A stretch of DNA of 64,000 bases, taken from assembly GCF_000422665.1 (NCBI RefSeq), contig NZ_AUGM01000004.1:186001-250000 (forward strand), written 5' to 3'. Below, one piece after another: positions 42,905 through 50,808 of the stretch (position 1 is its first letter; every line of letters begins with the position of its first letter). Below the pieces are notes generated by a model. That model did not search any database and was not told the DNA's origin. It saw only the letters and a program-made list of their open reading frames with translations. The translations under genes were made by a program, and so were the position numbers. Origin of the DNA: Ferrimonas senticii DSM 18821. Lineage in GTDB: Bacteria; Pseudomonadota; Gammaproteobacteria; Enterobacterales; Shewanellaceae.

Positions 42905-45799
42905 ATGTTCAACGATAACGAAAAATACAATAGTTCGCGTCAGGAGGTGGTGCTTGTGGATCAAGAGCTTACGCGGTTTATTACTGCGCTTGAGCGCGGT
43001 ATCGACCAAGATGCTACCGACGAAACGCTGCGACAGTTCTTTAACTTTAAGTCGGCACATAACGCTGCCGTTGAGCTGCGCGATCGTCAAATAAAGATAT
43101 TCTTTGACGGCGTGCGTTCTGCACCATGGGCAGCGCTCCGTGGCAAGGGTAAGGCAGTGCACATCGCGATTGACTCCGAGTGGGTCTTCAACCCAGAGAC
43201 GGGGAAAAACGATATTTTGTGTTACTCGTATTGCGTTCGCGCTGGCGACAAGACCTTCAAAGGCGTTAAGTCGACCGAGATGGCAAAGTTGATCAAACAA
43301 TGTCGTGATCAAGGGCTGACGAAAGACGAGGAGATGTTAAAGCGCAAGCAACTAGCTAACAGCACTAAGGGCTACAAGGCCAACTTCGACCAGTTCATTC
43401 AAGAGTTGTTGCTCAAGGCTAAAGCTCGTGGGTTTATCGACGAATGGCCTGAGCATACATTTATCTATGCGCACTTTTTACGGGCTGACATTGCTTCCTT
43501 TGACGAGTTCTGGAATATCGGTACAAAGGGTAAAAATAAGGCTAACTGTTTCACTGCGGTTCAAGGCTCGATCACATCGGGTCGTGGTGCGTATGGCATT
43601 GATCTAGCGTCGATTGGACGCAGCAAGTACAAGACTGAAAATACCAAGTTTTATTGTGGCGGTAACAACGTGATTGAAACCAAGGTGCGTTTCATCGACA
43701 CAATGTTGTTAAGTAGCAAGGCTTCACTCGATGACATCGGTGAGCTTGTTGGCATTCCAAAGATGAACTTGGCTGACGGCATGATCGCGCGTATGGACGA
43801 TTTGTACTGCGAAGATCGGGGCTTATTTGAACGTTACGCCGTACGCGATGCCCAAATTGCCTTGGAATACGGCCTTAAAATGCAGCAGTTCGCTTTGGTT
43901 GATATGCGCGAAGATACCGGACTAGAGCTGAAGCAATTGCCTTCAACGCTGGGCAACTTTGCGGTGTCTCTGTTCAAGCATACGGGCGGTGGTGTGGATC
44001 AGATGCATGAGTTCTTGGGGTACGAGAAACGCAAGAGCGAGTATTTTCACGCCAAGAGCAATGGCATACGCAAATCTGTCACGATAGCCAAAACCGTAAG
44101 CCGTGAATATACCGATGCGCTGGCCGTGCATTGCTTCTATGGTGGTGCCAACTTTGGGGCGTACTTTGGGGTAACAGAGCAGGGCGACTATAACGATTAT
44201 GACTTGTCTGGTGCGTACACCACGGCATTGGTTGACATTCTCGAAGCCGATTACCTGAACTCGTTTGAATCGAAGAACCTTGAAGATTACCTAGGTCACA
44301 CCATGGGCTTTGCTTATGTGCGCTTTAAGCATCCAGAGGGCACCAAGTGGGGGTTATTACCGTGTCGAACTGACTTGCGTGGGATTTATTACCCATTAGA
44401 AGGCGAAACATATGTGACAGCGCCAGAGTTACAACTAGCTCATGATGCTGGTGTCGAGATTGAGATCCTTCATGGTCAGGTTATTCCATGGAAAAGTGGC
44501 TCGGTATCGCAGTTTAAGGCTTTCACTAAGATCATTCGCGAGCAACGGTCGAAGTATAAACGGGAGGGCAATGAGCTTTATGACCAGCTTTGGAAACTGA
44601 TCGGCAATACGTTGTACGGAAAGGTCGGGCAGGGACTTCGGGAAAAGTCGGGTTTCGATGTTTCATCTGGGTTAAGCAGTAAGATCCCCTACTCGCCAGT
44701 GACCAATGCGCATTATGCTGCTCATGCCACGGGATTTGTTCGTGCCACGATGATGGAGATTATCCGCAAGCTAACGATGGATGAACAGGTGCAAATCGTT
44801 AGCGCAACGACAGACGGATTTCTTACCAATGCTACGCAAGAGCAACTGGATAAATGTCTAGATGGTCCATTGGCCAAACGGTTCCAGCACATCTGCAATG
44901 AGGTCAGTGGCGAGGACATGATGCAACTCAAGCATCATGCAAAGCAGATTGTTTCGATGAAAACTCGTGGGCAATTAACCACTGAATTGGGTGACACCAA
45001 GCCGGTATGTGCTAAGGCAGGGGTTAAACCACCGAAAGGTGTCGACGAGAATGCTTGGATGGTCGAGCTGTTTTTAGACCGTTATCCGAAACAGAAGATT
45101 GAACGCAGTCATTTGGCATCGGCTCGTGAGATGTGGTTAAAAGAATTGGACTTGATCAGCATCCACACCGAACAAACGCTGAACCTTGAGTGGGACTTTA
45201 AGCGTCGGCCTGTAACCCCCCGTATGGTGACAGTACGTCATCCCGTTAGCGGTGAAATAGTGGAGCATCTATCGTTCGATACCGTTCCATGGAGCACGGT
45301 TGATGAGGCTTTAGACGCTCGAACTTACTTCGATGAGTGGCGGGCAAGCCACTGCTTGAAGACGATGGAGGATTGGGAGAGCTGGATGGACTTTTACAAG
45401 GTTCGCCGTTACCTCAAGGGTACAGGTGTTAAGTACCTAGAAGATGGTTCAGAGGGCATTTTTAAGGTACAGATGCTGCGAGCTATCGTACAGGGTGGTT
45501 GGGGTTTGCCAGAAGCGCCACAACGCGCCCCACGAGGTCACTATGACAAGTTGGTGGCCATGTTTGATGTCGATGGTATCGGGGGCATCACTAAGCAGGA
45601 CTTAGCGAACGCTAAGAGCCGTAAGTTGTTGACCGCACGCTTACCAATCACGTCGCGTATGCTGCCACTACTGTCTTGGTTTGCTCGTCAGTACCCGACT
45701 GTGGATTTGACCTTGGTGTTTCATCCAGACGAGGTTGATGACGCTGTGTTGATGCTTGAGACATACAACGCTGATGCTGCTGAGAAGCTAGCAGCATAA
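42905..45799 (+). CDS. pipolB: family B DNA polymerase, primer-independent (piPolB-like)
   Basis: 964 residues. Proofreading exonuclease motifs are intact: ExoI D90-S-E92, an ExoII region at YAHFLRADIASFD (about 188-200) and ExoIII Y311-x3-D315. Polymerase motifs: YGGANFG linker (412-418), motif A D433LSGAY438, motif B K564LIGNTLYG572, motif C as T635-T-D637-G instead of the usual DTDS, and K686TRG. The inserted/linker region and the TTDG and KTRG motifs fit the piPolB clade of pipolins, which start DNA synthesis without primer. A ~270-residue C-terminal part has no recognised domain. GAGG precedes the ATG. Confidence 0.88.
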   Translation: MFNDNEKYNSSRQEVVLVDQELTRFITALERGIDQDATDETLRQFFNFKSAHNAAVELRDRQIKIFFDGVRSAPWAALRGKGKAVHIAIDSEWVFNPETGKNDILCYSYCVRAGDKTFKGVKSTEMAKLIKQCRDQGLTKDEEMLKRKQLANSTKGYKANFDQFIQELLLKAKARGFIDEWPEHTFIYAHFLRADIASFDEFWNIGTKGKNKANCFTAVQGSITSGRGAYGIDLASIGRSKYKTENTKFYCGGNNVIETKVRFIDTMLLSSKASLDDIGELVGIPKMNLADGMIARMDDLYCEDRGLFERYAVRDAQIALEYGLKMQQFALVDMREDTGLELKQLPSTLGNFAVSLFKHTGGGVDQMHEFLGYEKRKSEYFHAKSNGIRKSVTIAKTVSREYTDALAVHCFYGGANFGAYFGVTEQGDYNDYDLSGAYTTALVDILEADYLNSFESKNLEDYLGHTMGFAYVRFKHPEGTKWGLLPCRTDLRGIYYPLEGETYVTAPELQLAHDAGVEIEILHGQVIPWKSGSVSQFKAFTKIIREQRSKYKREGNELYDQLWKLIGNTLYGKVGQGLREKSGFDVSSGLSSKIPYSPVTNAHYAAHATGFVRATMMEIIRKLTMDEQVQIVSATTDGFLTNATQEQLDKCLDGPLAKRFQHICNEVSGEDMMQLKHHAKQIVSMKTRGQLTTELGDTKPVCAKAGVKPPKGVDENAWMVELFLDRYPKQKIERSHLASAREMWLKELDLISIHTEQTLNLEWDFKRRPVTPRMVTVRHPVSGEIVEHLSFDTVPWSTVDEALDARTYFDEWRASHCLKTMEDWESWMDFYKVRRYLKGTGVKYLEDGSEGIFKVQMLRAIVQGGWGLPEAPQRAPRGHYDKLVAMFDVDGIGGITKQDLANAKSRKLLTARLPITSRMLPLLSWFARQYPTVDLTLVFHPDEVDDAVLMLETYNADAAEKLAA

Positions 45800-45814
45800 C
45801 CTGAACTGAGCTAG

Positions 45815-45848
45815 AAGCCCGATTCGCACTGGATCGGGCTTTAAATTT
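45815..45848 (+). terminator. putative terminator after the polymerase gene
   Basis: AAGCCCGAT pairs with ATCGGGCTT (45833-45841) and is followed by the AT-rich TAAATTT, which also starts hairpin repeat B. The T tract is imperfect. Confidence 0.6.
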
Positions 45849-45988
45849 CAGACCTTGATGTTAGCAATGTAGGGCACCGATTGCTGACAATCTCTAACTA
45901 TCTCGCGATGGCTGTCAGACGCATTGTGGTCGTCATCTCTGCTACATAATCGGCAATGTCCCATTGCTATAATCAGGGTTTGAAATTT
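45843..45988 (+). repeat. pipolin hairpin repeat B
   Basis: Starts AAATTTCAGACCTTGAT and ends ATCAGGGTTTGAAATTT, an inverted repeat of about 30 bp on each side (with AGCAATG and CCGATT blocks also paired). Direct-repeat partner of 38157-38297. Together the two copies bracket the integrase-to-polymerase core; the AT-rich cargo lies outside them. Confidence 0.68.
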
Positions 45989-46066
45989 AGTTTTTGGATG
46001 TAAAAGTAGAAGGTTACCAAGTTTCCGATAATTGATTATTCTATGATAAATCTTTGCTTTCATGAA

Positions 46067-47092
46067 TTAATCTCCATCCTCAAGGTATCCCATGTCTATA
46101 CCATAGTCATAACCTTCATCTGGATTTAAATTGTCGTAATAATCTATTTCATCATAGTCACCATAGTCATCATACATATGATTCGAAAAAGTCTGACTTG
46201 ATTTTCTATTTTCTTCGATTTTAATAGATATTCTTTTTATATCGTCAATTGACTCATGGTGCTTCATGTTTTTGATGATTTCTTCGATAATTGCTATCCC
46301 TTCATCTTCCTTGCTTATTAAATGGTGATGGTCATATGTTAAGTTAACTTCATAGTTGAAGGTGATTTTAATGATGCACCCATAGAGTGAGTTGCTTGTT
46401 TTACCTATAGAAACAATCATTGCGCTCTTAAGGTGAAATAAGTCCTCAAAAATTTCATCTGCTAGGATTCTTGGTACATACCCAATGCATCCTAATTTTG
46501 TCATCACCATTAAAGCCTTGCTGTGGTATGTGTTTAGATATTCATGTTGAATATCTACTAAATCTCCAGCATTTACATGTCTAAGTATTTCCTGCCGACT
46601 TGTTCCGTCGCTGTTGGAGAAAGATACCCCTTTAACATTAAACTCAATGCTTTGTGATCTAAAGTTTTTTGCTGTTGGTGTGCAAGGCGATTTTTCATTA
46701 TTTTTAAGTAGGTTGCCGTTAGTTTTTTCCTTGCGCATTATAGTGGGGGTGCGGATGATTTCTTGGGCCTTTTTAAAGCATTCACAAATTTCACCTTTAT
46801 TTTTACTGGACAGAACATCTTTACTTTTAGATATTTCGATTAGTTTCTTCTCTATTTCGTTAAGCCAAAGGGTCTCATTAATTTGTTCGATGCTTTCAAT
46901 TGTCTTATTATAAGATTCTCTGACAAGGTAAGAGTTATATTGGCAAGTCTTAAAAAATACATTTTCAATGTTTTTTCTTTCATGTATGAATTCAGTAATA
47001 GATGAGAAGTTTGTTGTGTATAATATTTTTGCAAAATGTAATGCTAATGCGCAGTCATCAACAGTATTAATTTGGTGGCCAATAGCCTCCAA
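46067..47092 (-). CDS. HIRAN-domain protein
   Basis: 341 residues from TTG 47092. A helical N-terminal half (about 1-130) is followed by a HIRAN-like domain at about 152-220 with GVSFSNSDGTSRQEILRHV, a GDLVDIQ strand and IGYVPRILADEIF. HIRAN domains bind 3' ends or damaged/stalled-fork DNA. The C-terminal tail is acidic with many Tyr. The frame stays open for 30 more codons upstream (to 47182) and reads protein-like but has no ATG, so the true N-terminus may be lost or frameshifted. AT-rich and opposite in strand to the pipolin core. Confidence 0.65.
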   Translation of the reverse strand: MEAIGHQINTVDDCALALHFAKILYTTNFSSITEFIHERKNIENVFFKTCQYNSYLVRESYNKTIESIEQINETLWLNEIEKKLIEISKSKDVLSSKNKGEICECFKKAQEIIRTPTIMRKEKTNGNLLKNNEKSPCTPTAKNFRSQSIEFNVKGVSFSNSDGTSRQEILRHVNAGDLVDIQHEYLNTYHSKALMVMTKLGCIGYVPRILADEIFEDLFHLKSAMIVSIGKTSNSLYGCIIKITFNYEVNLTYDHHHLISKEDEGIAIIEEIIKNMKHHESIDDIKRISIKIEENRKSSQTFSNHMYDDYGDYDEIDYYDNLNPDEGYDYGIDMGYLEDGD

Positions 47093-47295
47093 AAGCAGTT
47101 GGCATTTTCTCGATAGAGTTATATTTCTAAAAAAAGCAAAAATAAATTCACCTGAATGTTGAGGGATGTTGATTGTTTTGTATCATGGCAAATTTTGAAT
47201 TTTTGTGATGCCCATCTAAAATTCGACATTATTATTGTTGTATGGTGCTTCGAAACATAACCAATAAATCTATCATTAATGCAGAGGTGATTTAT

Positions 47296-47667
47296 ATGTT
47301 TGGGTTCTTCAAAACCGTAAAGAGACGGGCTCGGCTAATAGATTTGTTAATGCGAACTGGGTTGTCTAGAAAATTAGCACAAGAAATATCATTGATTCCT
47401 AATATGGATTGGATGAGGCGTAATATAAATGCTCTAGAAAATTTCAATGATGATGAGTACGCACTTGCTATGATGTGTTTTATAGTAAGGAAATATCTTG
47501 ATGGAGAACCGATAAGTGATGAAGTTTCAATATATACATCAGGGGCTATCATGCATATTTGCTCAGAATCTATGTATATGGATTTAAGTCCGGTATTAAT
47601 TGAAGAAGGGTTGAATTTATCTTATGAGATGAAATGTATGGTTGAAAAAAGTAGAATATATGAATAA
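47296..47667 (+). CDS. AT-rich pipolin cargo protein of unknown function, 123 aa
   Basis: Not recognised. Mostly helical, basic N-terminus (MFGFFKTVKRRARLIDLLM), with hydrophobic helices around YALAMMCFIV. ATG 47296 has AGAGGTGA upstream, a very good SD, whereas the upstream start at 47242 has none. Divergent from the HIRAN gene across 200 bp of AT-rich sequence. The two may form a divergent cargo module, for example defence, but this is speculation. Confidence 0.6.
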   Translation: MFGFFKTVKRRARLIDLLMRTGLSRKLAQEISLIPNMDWMRRNINALENFNDDEYALAMMCFIVRKYLDGEPISDEVSIYTSGAIMHICSESMYMDLSPVLIEEGLNLSYEMKCMVEKSRIYE

Positions 47668-47740
47668 GCACGTTAAAAAATGTGTGTTCTCGACTCTGAA
47701 GTAAGGTAATAGAGCAGTTAAATCGTAAATGGGCGTTTCA

Positions 47741-47774
47741 GTAACATTCGGTTGCCGATAAAGCTTGCATGATG
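47741..47774 (+). repeat. subterminal direct repeat, right copy
   Basis: Partner of 37662-37695, about 80 bp inside attR. Confidence 0.5.
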
Positions 47775-47855
47775 CCCTTTCGATGCAAGGTGAGATTACA
47801 TGCAAAATGGTTCAAGGGAGATACTTGCCATGAATCAGATACACCGAAATAACTC

Positions 47856-47973
47856 ATTCCAAATCCGGGTGTTGGCGGTTCGAGCCCGTCTACCCCTGCC
47901 ATATAAATCAACGGCTTAGCAGAAATGCTAAGCCGTTTTTTTATGTCTTAAATTTACCGCCGATTGGCCGTTG
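47856..47973 (+). repeat. attR: 118-bp direct repeat
   Basis: Identical to 37370-37487; carries the tRNA-Trp 3' half from the anticodon loop, the encoded CCA and the tRNA terminator. The tRNA 5' half is absent, so this copy is not a functional tRNA. The sequence to its right is the original chromosomal continuation, leading within 50 bp to the end of the capsule operon. Confidence 0.95.
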
Positions 47974-48024
47974 TCGATTTGGCGGTGGCTGTTCTTTCGG
48001 GTTTCCCACTTAAACTATGTGAAA

Positions 48025-49341
48025 CTACCCTCGTCGAACCAGCCTTACCAGCAAGAACAGCATATAAAAGCAGACTGCCGCCAGCAGTGTGCTCTGCAAC
48101 ACTCGGGGGTGACTGGCGGTAGATTGAACCTGCGGGCCCACTACGATCTGCACCATGCTTCGTCCGAGCGCCGCCTCTTGCTCGGTTTCGGTTTGCGCTT
48201 GTAAGGCGGCAGTCAGAATTTCTGAGGCGATTTGAACCTCCAACTGAGCCTGATTGTAACGGCGGATCAACTGATTCATCTGGCCGTCACCGTTGCCATT
48301 GAGTAAGTTGGCGCGAGCGTTGTCGAGGCGTTGGCGCAACTGTAGTTGTTGCTGTTTAAGAATTCTGGTTTGCGCGTTATTGCTGTTGCTGGCCTGAAAT
48401 TTTTCTAATTGCAGTTGAATGGCAAGTAACTCATTTTCCATGGTGGCAATGTTTTGATAGGCCAAACTTAAGTGGGTCATCGGATCTTGAAGGCCACTAT
48501 CGAGTTGTAATTGGGTTAGCTGTAAGGTGGCATCCGTCAATGTTTGGCGTGCTTCGGCGACAGTTTGATTAACGCTGGACAAGCGACTGCTGAATAACTG
48601 ATTGCTTAATTCGTCGGTTTTTCGGCTGACCAGTTGGGTGATCAGGGCGCTGCCGCGCAGCGCATCTTCGGGGGTGAGATCTTGAACCTCAAGGGTGATT
48701 AACCCCGACTGAATGTCCATTGATGATTTGATGAAACCAGCAGCGCGGCTGTTGATGCTGGACATCAGTAGCGGCAGATTGCGCAACCGATAGAAAGGAT
48801 CAACGCGGTCAGAACTTAATCGGGACAGCGTTCCTTGGTGATGTTCGAGTTGTTCTAGTAGTTCGTGTGAGTGCAAAAAAGCCAAGGCGCTGTGCACATC
48901 CATCCGCGAGGTTTGGCCGCCAAGGCCGGTCAAACCACCTAAGGTTGATACCGTATCCTCCCCTTGTTTTGATGAGACGCTAAGTACGGTTTTAGCGGTA
49001 AACAGCGGAGTCGCGATAACGCTTTGATAGACAAACACCATTAACGTAGGCAACAGCACTAACAGAAGCAATTGCTGCCGAAGTTGGCGTCGCTGTGCCG
49101 TTTGCCGCTGGCGGTACTGTAACTGGCTGTCTGGCACGGCTTCGGCAGTTGGGATCAGCGCTTGCGCTGCTTCCCGATTGGCTTGTTGTTGCCGTTGTTG
49201 CTGTTGCTCTTTTTCAGCAAGACGCTGCTGCTTTTGTTGTTCTGCAACCGCCGCCCGTTCTGCGCGCCATTTGGCGAGTCGTTCATTCTCCTCGGCGGTT
49301 TGTTTGGCTGGTGACTGATTATTATTGGACTCTTCGGCCAT
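48025..49341 (-). CDS. vexD: capsule export inner-membrane/periplasmic adaptor (VexD/KpsE-like)
   Basis: 438 residues of the polysaccharide co-polymerase/BexC-CtrB-KpsE family linking the ABC transporter to the outer-membrane channel. A long Gln/Glu-rich cytoplasmic N-terminus precedes a first membrane segment (LLLLVLLPTLMVFVY, about 88-105). A large periplasmic region with coiled coils follows, then a second membrane segment near the C-terminus (LLAAVCFYMLFLLV). Start 49341 has AGGAG. It overlaps vexC by 20 bp and is the last gene of the operon. Confidence 0.85.
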   Translation of the reverse strand: MAEESNNNQSPAKQTAEENERLAKWRAERAAVAEQQKQQRLAEKEQQQQRQQQANREAAQALIPTAEAVPDSQLQYRQRQTAQRRQLRQQLLLLVLLPTLMVFVYQSVIATPLFTAKTVLSVSSKQGEDTVSTLGGLTGLGGQTSRMDVHSALAFLHSHELLEQLEHHQGTLSRLSSDRVDPFYRLRNLPLLMSSINSRAAGFIKSSMDIQSGLITLEVQDLTPEDALRGSALITQLVSRKTDELSNQLFSSRLSSVNQTVAEARQTLTDATLQLTQLQLDSGLQDPMTHLSLAYQNIATMENELLAIQLQLEKFQASNSNNAQTRILKQQQLQLRQRLDNARANLLNGNGDGQMNQLIRRYNQAQLEVQIASEILTAALQAQTETEQEAALGRSMVQIVVGPQVQSTASHPRVLQSTLLAAVCFYMLFLLVRLVRRG

Positions 49342-49999
49342 TGGAAAGGCTCCTATGTGGATGCCATTGCGCCAAAACTTGCTCGGCGATATCGACATCG
49401 GGGCACTCGATCAGTTGGCCATCGATTAGGGCAAAAAATCGCTGGCAGTGCTTTTTTAATTGTTGGGTATTTTTGCTGATGAAAATTAAACCACTATGCC
49501 GCAGACGCTGTTGCAGCGCTTGTTCACATTGCGCCAGCATTGGTCGTCCGCCGACCGCGAGTGTTTCATCCGCTAGCAACCAATCGGTCGGGATCGCCAG
49601 CGAGCAGCAATAGCCCAGCATGGCACGCTGTTGCGGAGTAAACAGTTTTAACGGTTTATCAAGCGTGTCGCCAAGGCCACCAAACAGAATCGCCCAATCC
49701 AGCATCGCAGTGAATGATTCGCCGCTGCTGTTGGCCAACAATTGCAGATTGTCGACGGCGTTAAGTTCCGGATGAAATAGCCCAGCAAATCCCAGTGGCC
49801 ATGAGATGCTGCCATCACGAAGAAGGGCGCCTTGGCTTGGGTTAATGGCACCACATAACAATTTAGCGAGGGTGCTTTTGCCCGCGCCGGGTAGGGCGAT
49901 AATGCCGATCCGCTGTTGTGGCTGAAATTGCACCGAGACGCCCTGCAGTAGCGGTGGTGTGTCTGGGTATTGGAATGACACATCAATTAGCTGGATCAT
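49322..49999 (-). CDS. vexC: capsule ABC transporter ATP-binding protein (VexC/KpsT-like)
   Basis: 225 residues. The Walker A motif reads ALPGAGKST (35-43, first Gly replaced by Ala) and Walker B ends LLADE (Asp144-Glu145). The signature region FTPQQRAML is unlike the usual SSGM/LSGGQ, and the H-loop position reads ISKN (Lys instead of His). It energises export of undecaprenyl- or lipid-terminated polysaccharide with VexB. Overlaps vexB by 4 bp. Confidence 0.86.
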   Translation of the reverse strand: MIQLIDVSFQYPDTPPLLQGVSVQFQPQQRIGIIALPGAGKSTLAKLLCGAINPSQGALLRDGSISWPLGFAGLFHPELNAVDNLQLLANSSGESFTAMLDWAILFGGLGDTLDKPLKLFTPQQRAMLGYCCSLAIPTDWLLADETLAVGGRPMLAQCEQALQQRLRHSGLIFISKNTQQLKKHCQRFFALIDGQLIECPDVDIAEQVLAQWHPHRSLSNGRRVQ

Positions 50000-50805
50000 G
50001 CGCGATGTCGGCTGAGTTTATGGTGCTCGATCCAATCGTTAATCAGATGCGATAGCAGTAAGCAGCACAGCGAAAAATAGAATGGGTAGGCACCATTACT
50101 TAGTACGGCTTGATAGCCGAAGAAGTAGCCTTCGCGTAGCAGTTCAATCACGTGCACCAGCGGATTGAAGTTAAGCCAGTAGACAAAGGTGACTGGCACT
50201 TCGGCGCTGATGTAGAAGATTGCCGAAAGCCAAAACAGGGGCCGCAAAAACAGTGGCACACTACGGGCAAAGGTATCGCTGACTCGGCCAATGGCGGCAA
50301 ACAAGTTGCCGGTTGCGACCCCCAGTAACCAAGCCAGTGACAGTGCCAGCAGCACCACGCTAAGATCGTTTGGGGCGGGTAGGGCAAACCATAGGGCGAT
50401 TAGGCTGAAGACCACCGCTGCGGTGATTAAACCGTTAAACCACTCTAGCAACGCCGTTGCCATTAGCACGTCTGCGAGCGTAACGCGCGGCAGGATCGGC
50501 AAGAACCGATTGGCAACGACGCTGCGATTCATCGAGGTGATGGCCTGGCGCACCAACGCGTAGGGGAGGATCCCGGTGGCCACGAAGAGTGCCGGATTGG
50601 TGGGAATTGGTGACGCCCGACCAAGCAGGTTAAATGCCAATGCCACCAAGCCAATCCAGAATATTGGGGTGAGATAAGCCCACAACGAACCAAGTTGGCC
50701 GCCGGCAAACCGGGTGGCGCGCTCTCGTTGCATCAAGGCGATGAGCCGCGGATGTAGGCTCAGTCCTTGAGTGTTTGCTGCACGTAAGTTTGGCGATGTT
50801 GTCAC
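49996..50805 (-). CDS. vexB: capsule ABC-2 transporter permease (VexB/KpsM-like)
   Basis: 269 residues with about six hydrophobic helices. The N-terminal motif RERATRFAGGQLGSLWAYLTP is typical of ABC-2 polysaccharide permeases (KpsM, Wzm), as is FYISAEVPVTFVYWLNFNPL near the end. It exports the capsular glycan across the inner membrane. The start lies 3 bp after the epimerase stop. Confidence 0.9.
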   Translation of the reverse strand: MTTSPNLRAANTQGLSLHPRLIALMQRERATRFAGGQLGSLWAYLTPIFWIGLVALAFNLLGRASPIPTNPALFVATGILPYALVRQAITSMNRSVVANRFLPILPRVTLADVLMATALLEWFNGLITAAVVFSLIALWFALPAPNDLSVVLLALSLAWLLGVATGNLFAAIGRVSDTFARSVPLFLRPLFWLSAIFYISAEVPVTFVYWLNFNPLVHVIELLREGYFFGYQAVLSNGAYPFYFSLCCLLLSHLINDWIEHHKLSRHRA

Positions 50806-50808
50806 AAA

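Larger units (their letters stand above)
37370..47973 (+). mobile_element. pipolin-type integrative element (tyrosine integrase plus family B DNA polymerase)
   Basis: A 10,486-bp unit between 118-bp direct repeats in tRNA-Trp. It carries an integrase, a 964-residue piPolB-like DNA polymerase, small unrecognised genes, a HIRAN-domain gene and an AT-rich orphan. Pipolins are defined by a primer-independent PolB and typically integrate by tyrosine recombinases into tRNA genes between direct repeats; all those traits are visible. No relaxase, capsid, terminase or replication initiator was recognised. Base composition falls from the core to the strongly AT-rich right part, suggesting cargo of different origin. 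Confidence 0.85.

Noticed and set aside
42905-45799. Protein-primed phage-type DNA polymerase (phi29-like) with terminal protein
   Set aside because: No terminal protein gene or phage structural genes are visible, and motif C TTDG plus KTRG with an integrase and tRNA att repeats fit a pipolin better.
47856-47973. Second tRNA-Trp gene
   Set aside because: Only the 3' half from the anticodon loop is present; the 5' acceptor, D arm and half the anticodon stem are missing.
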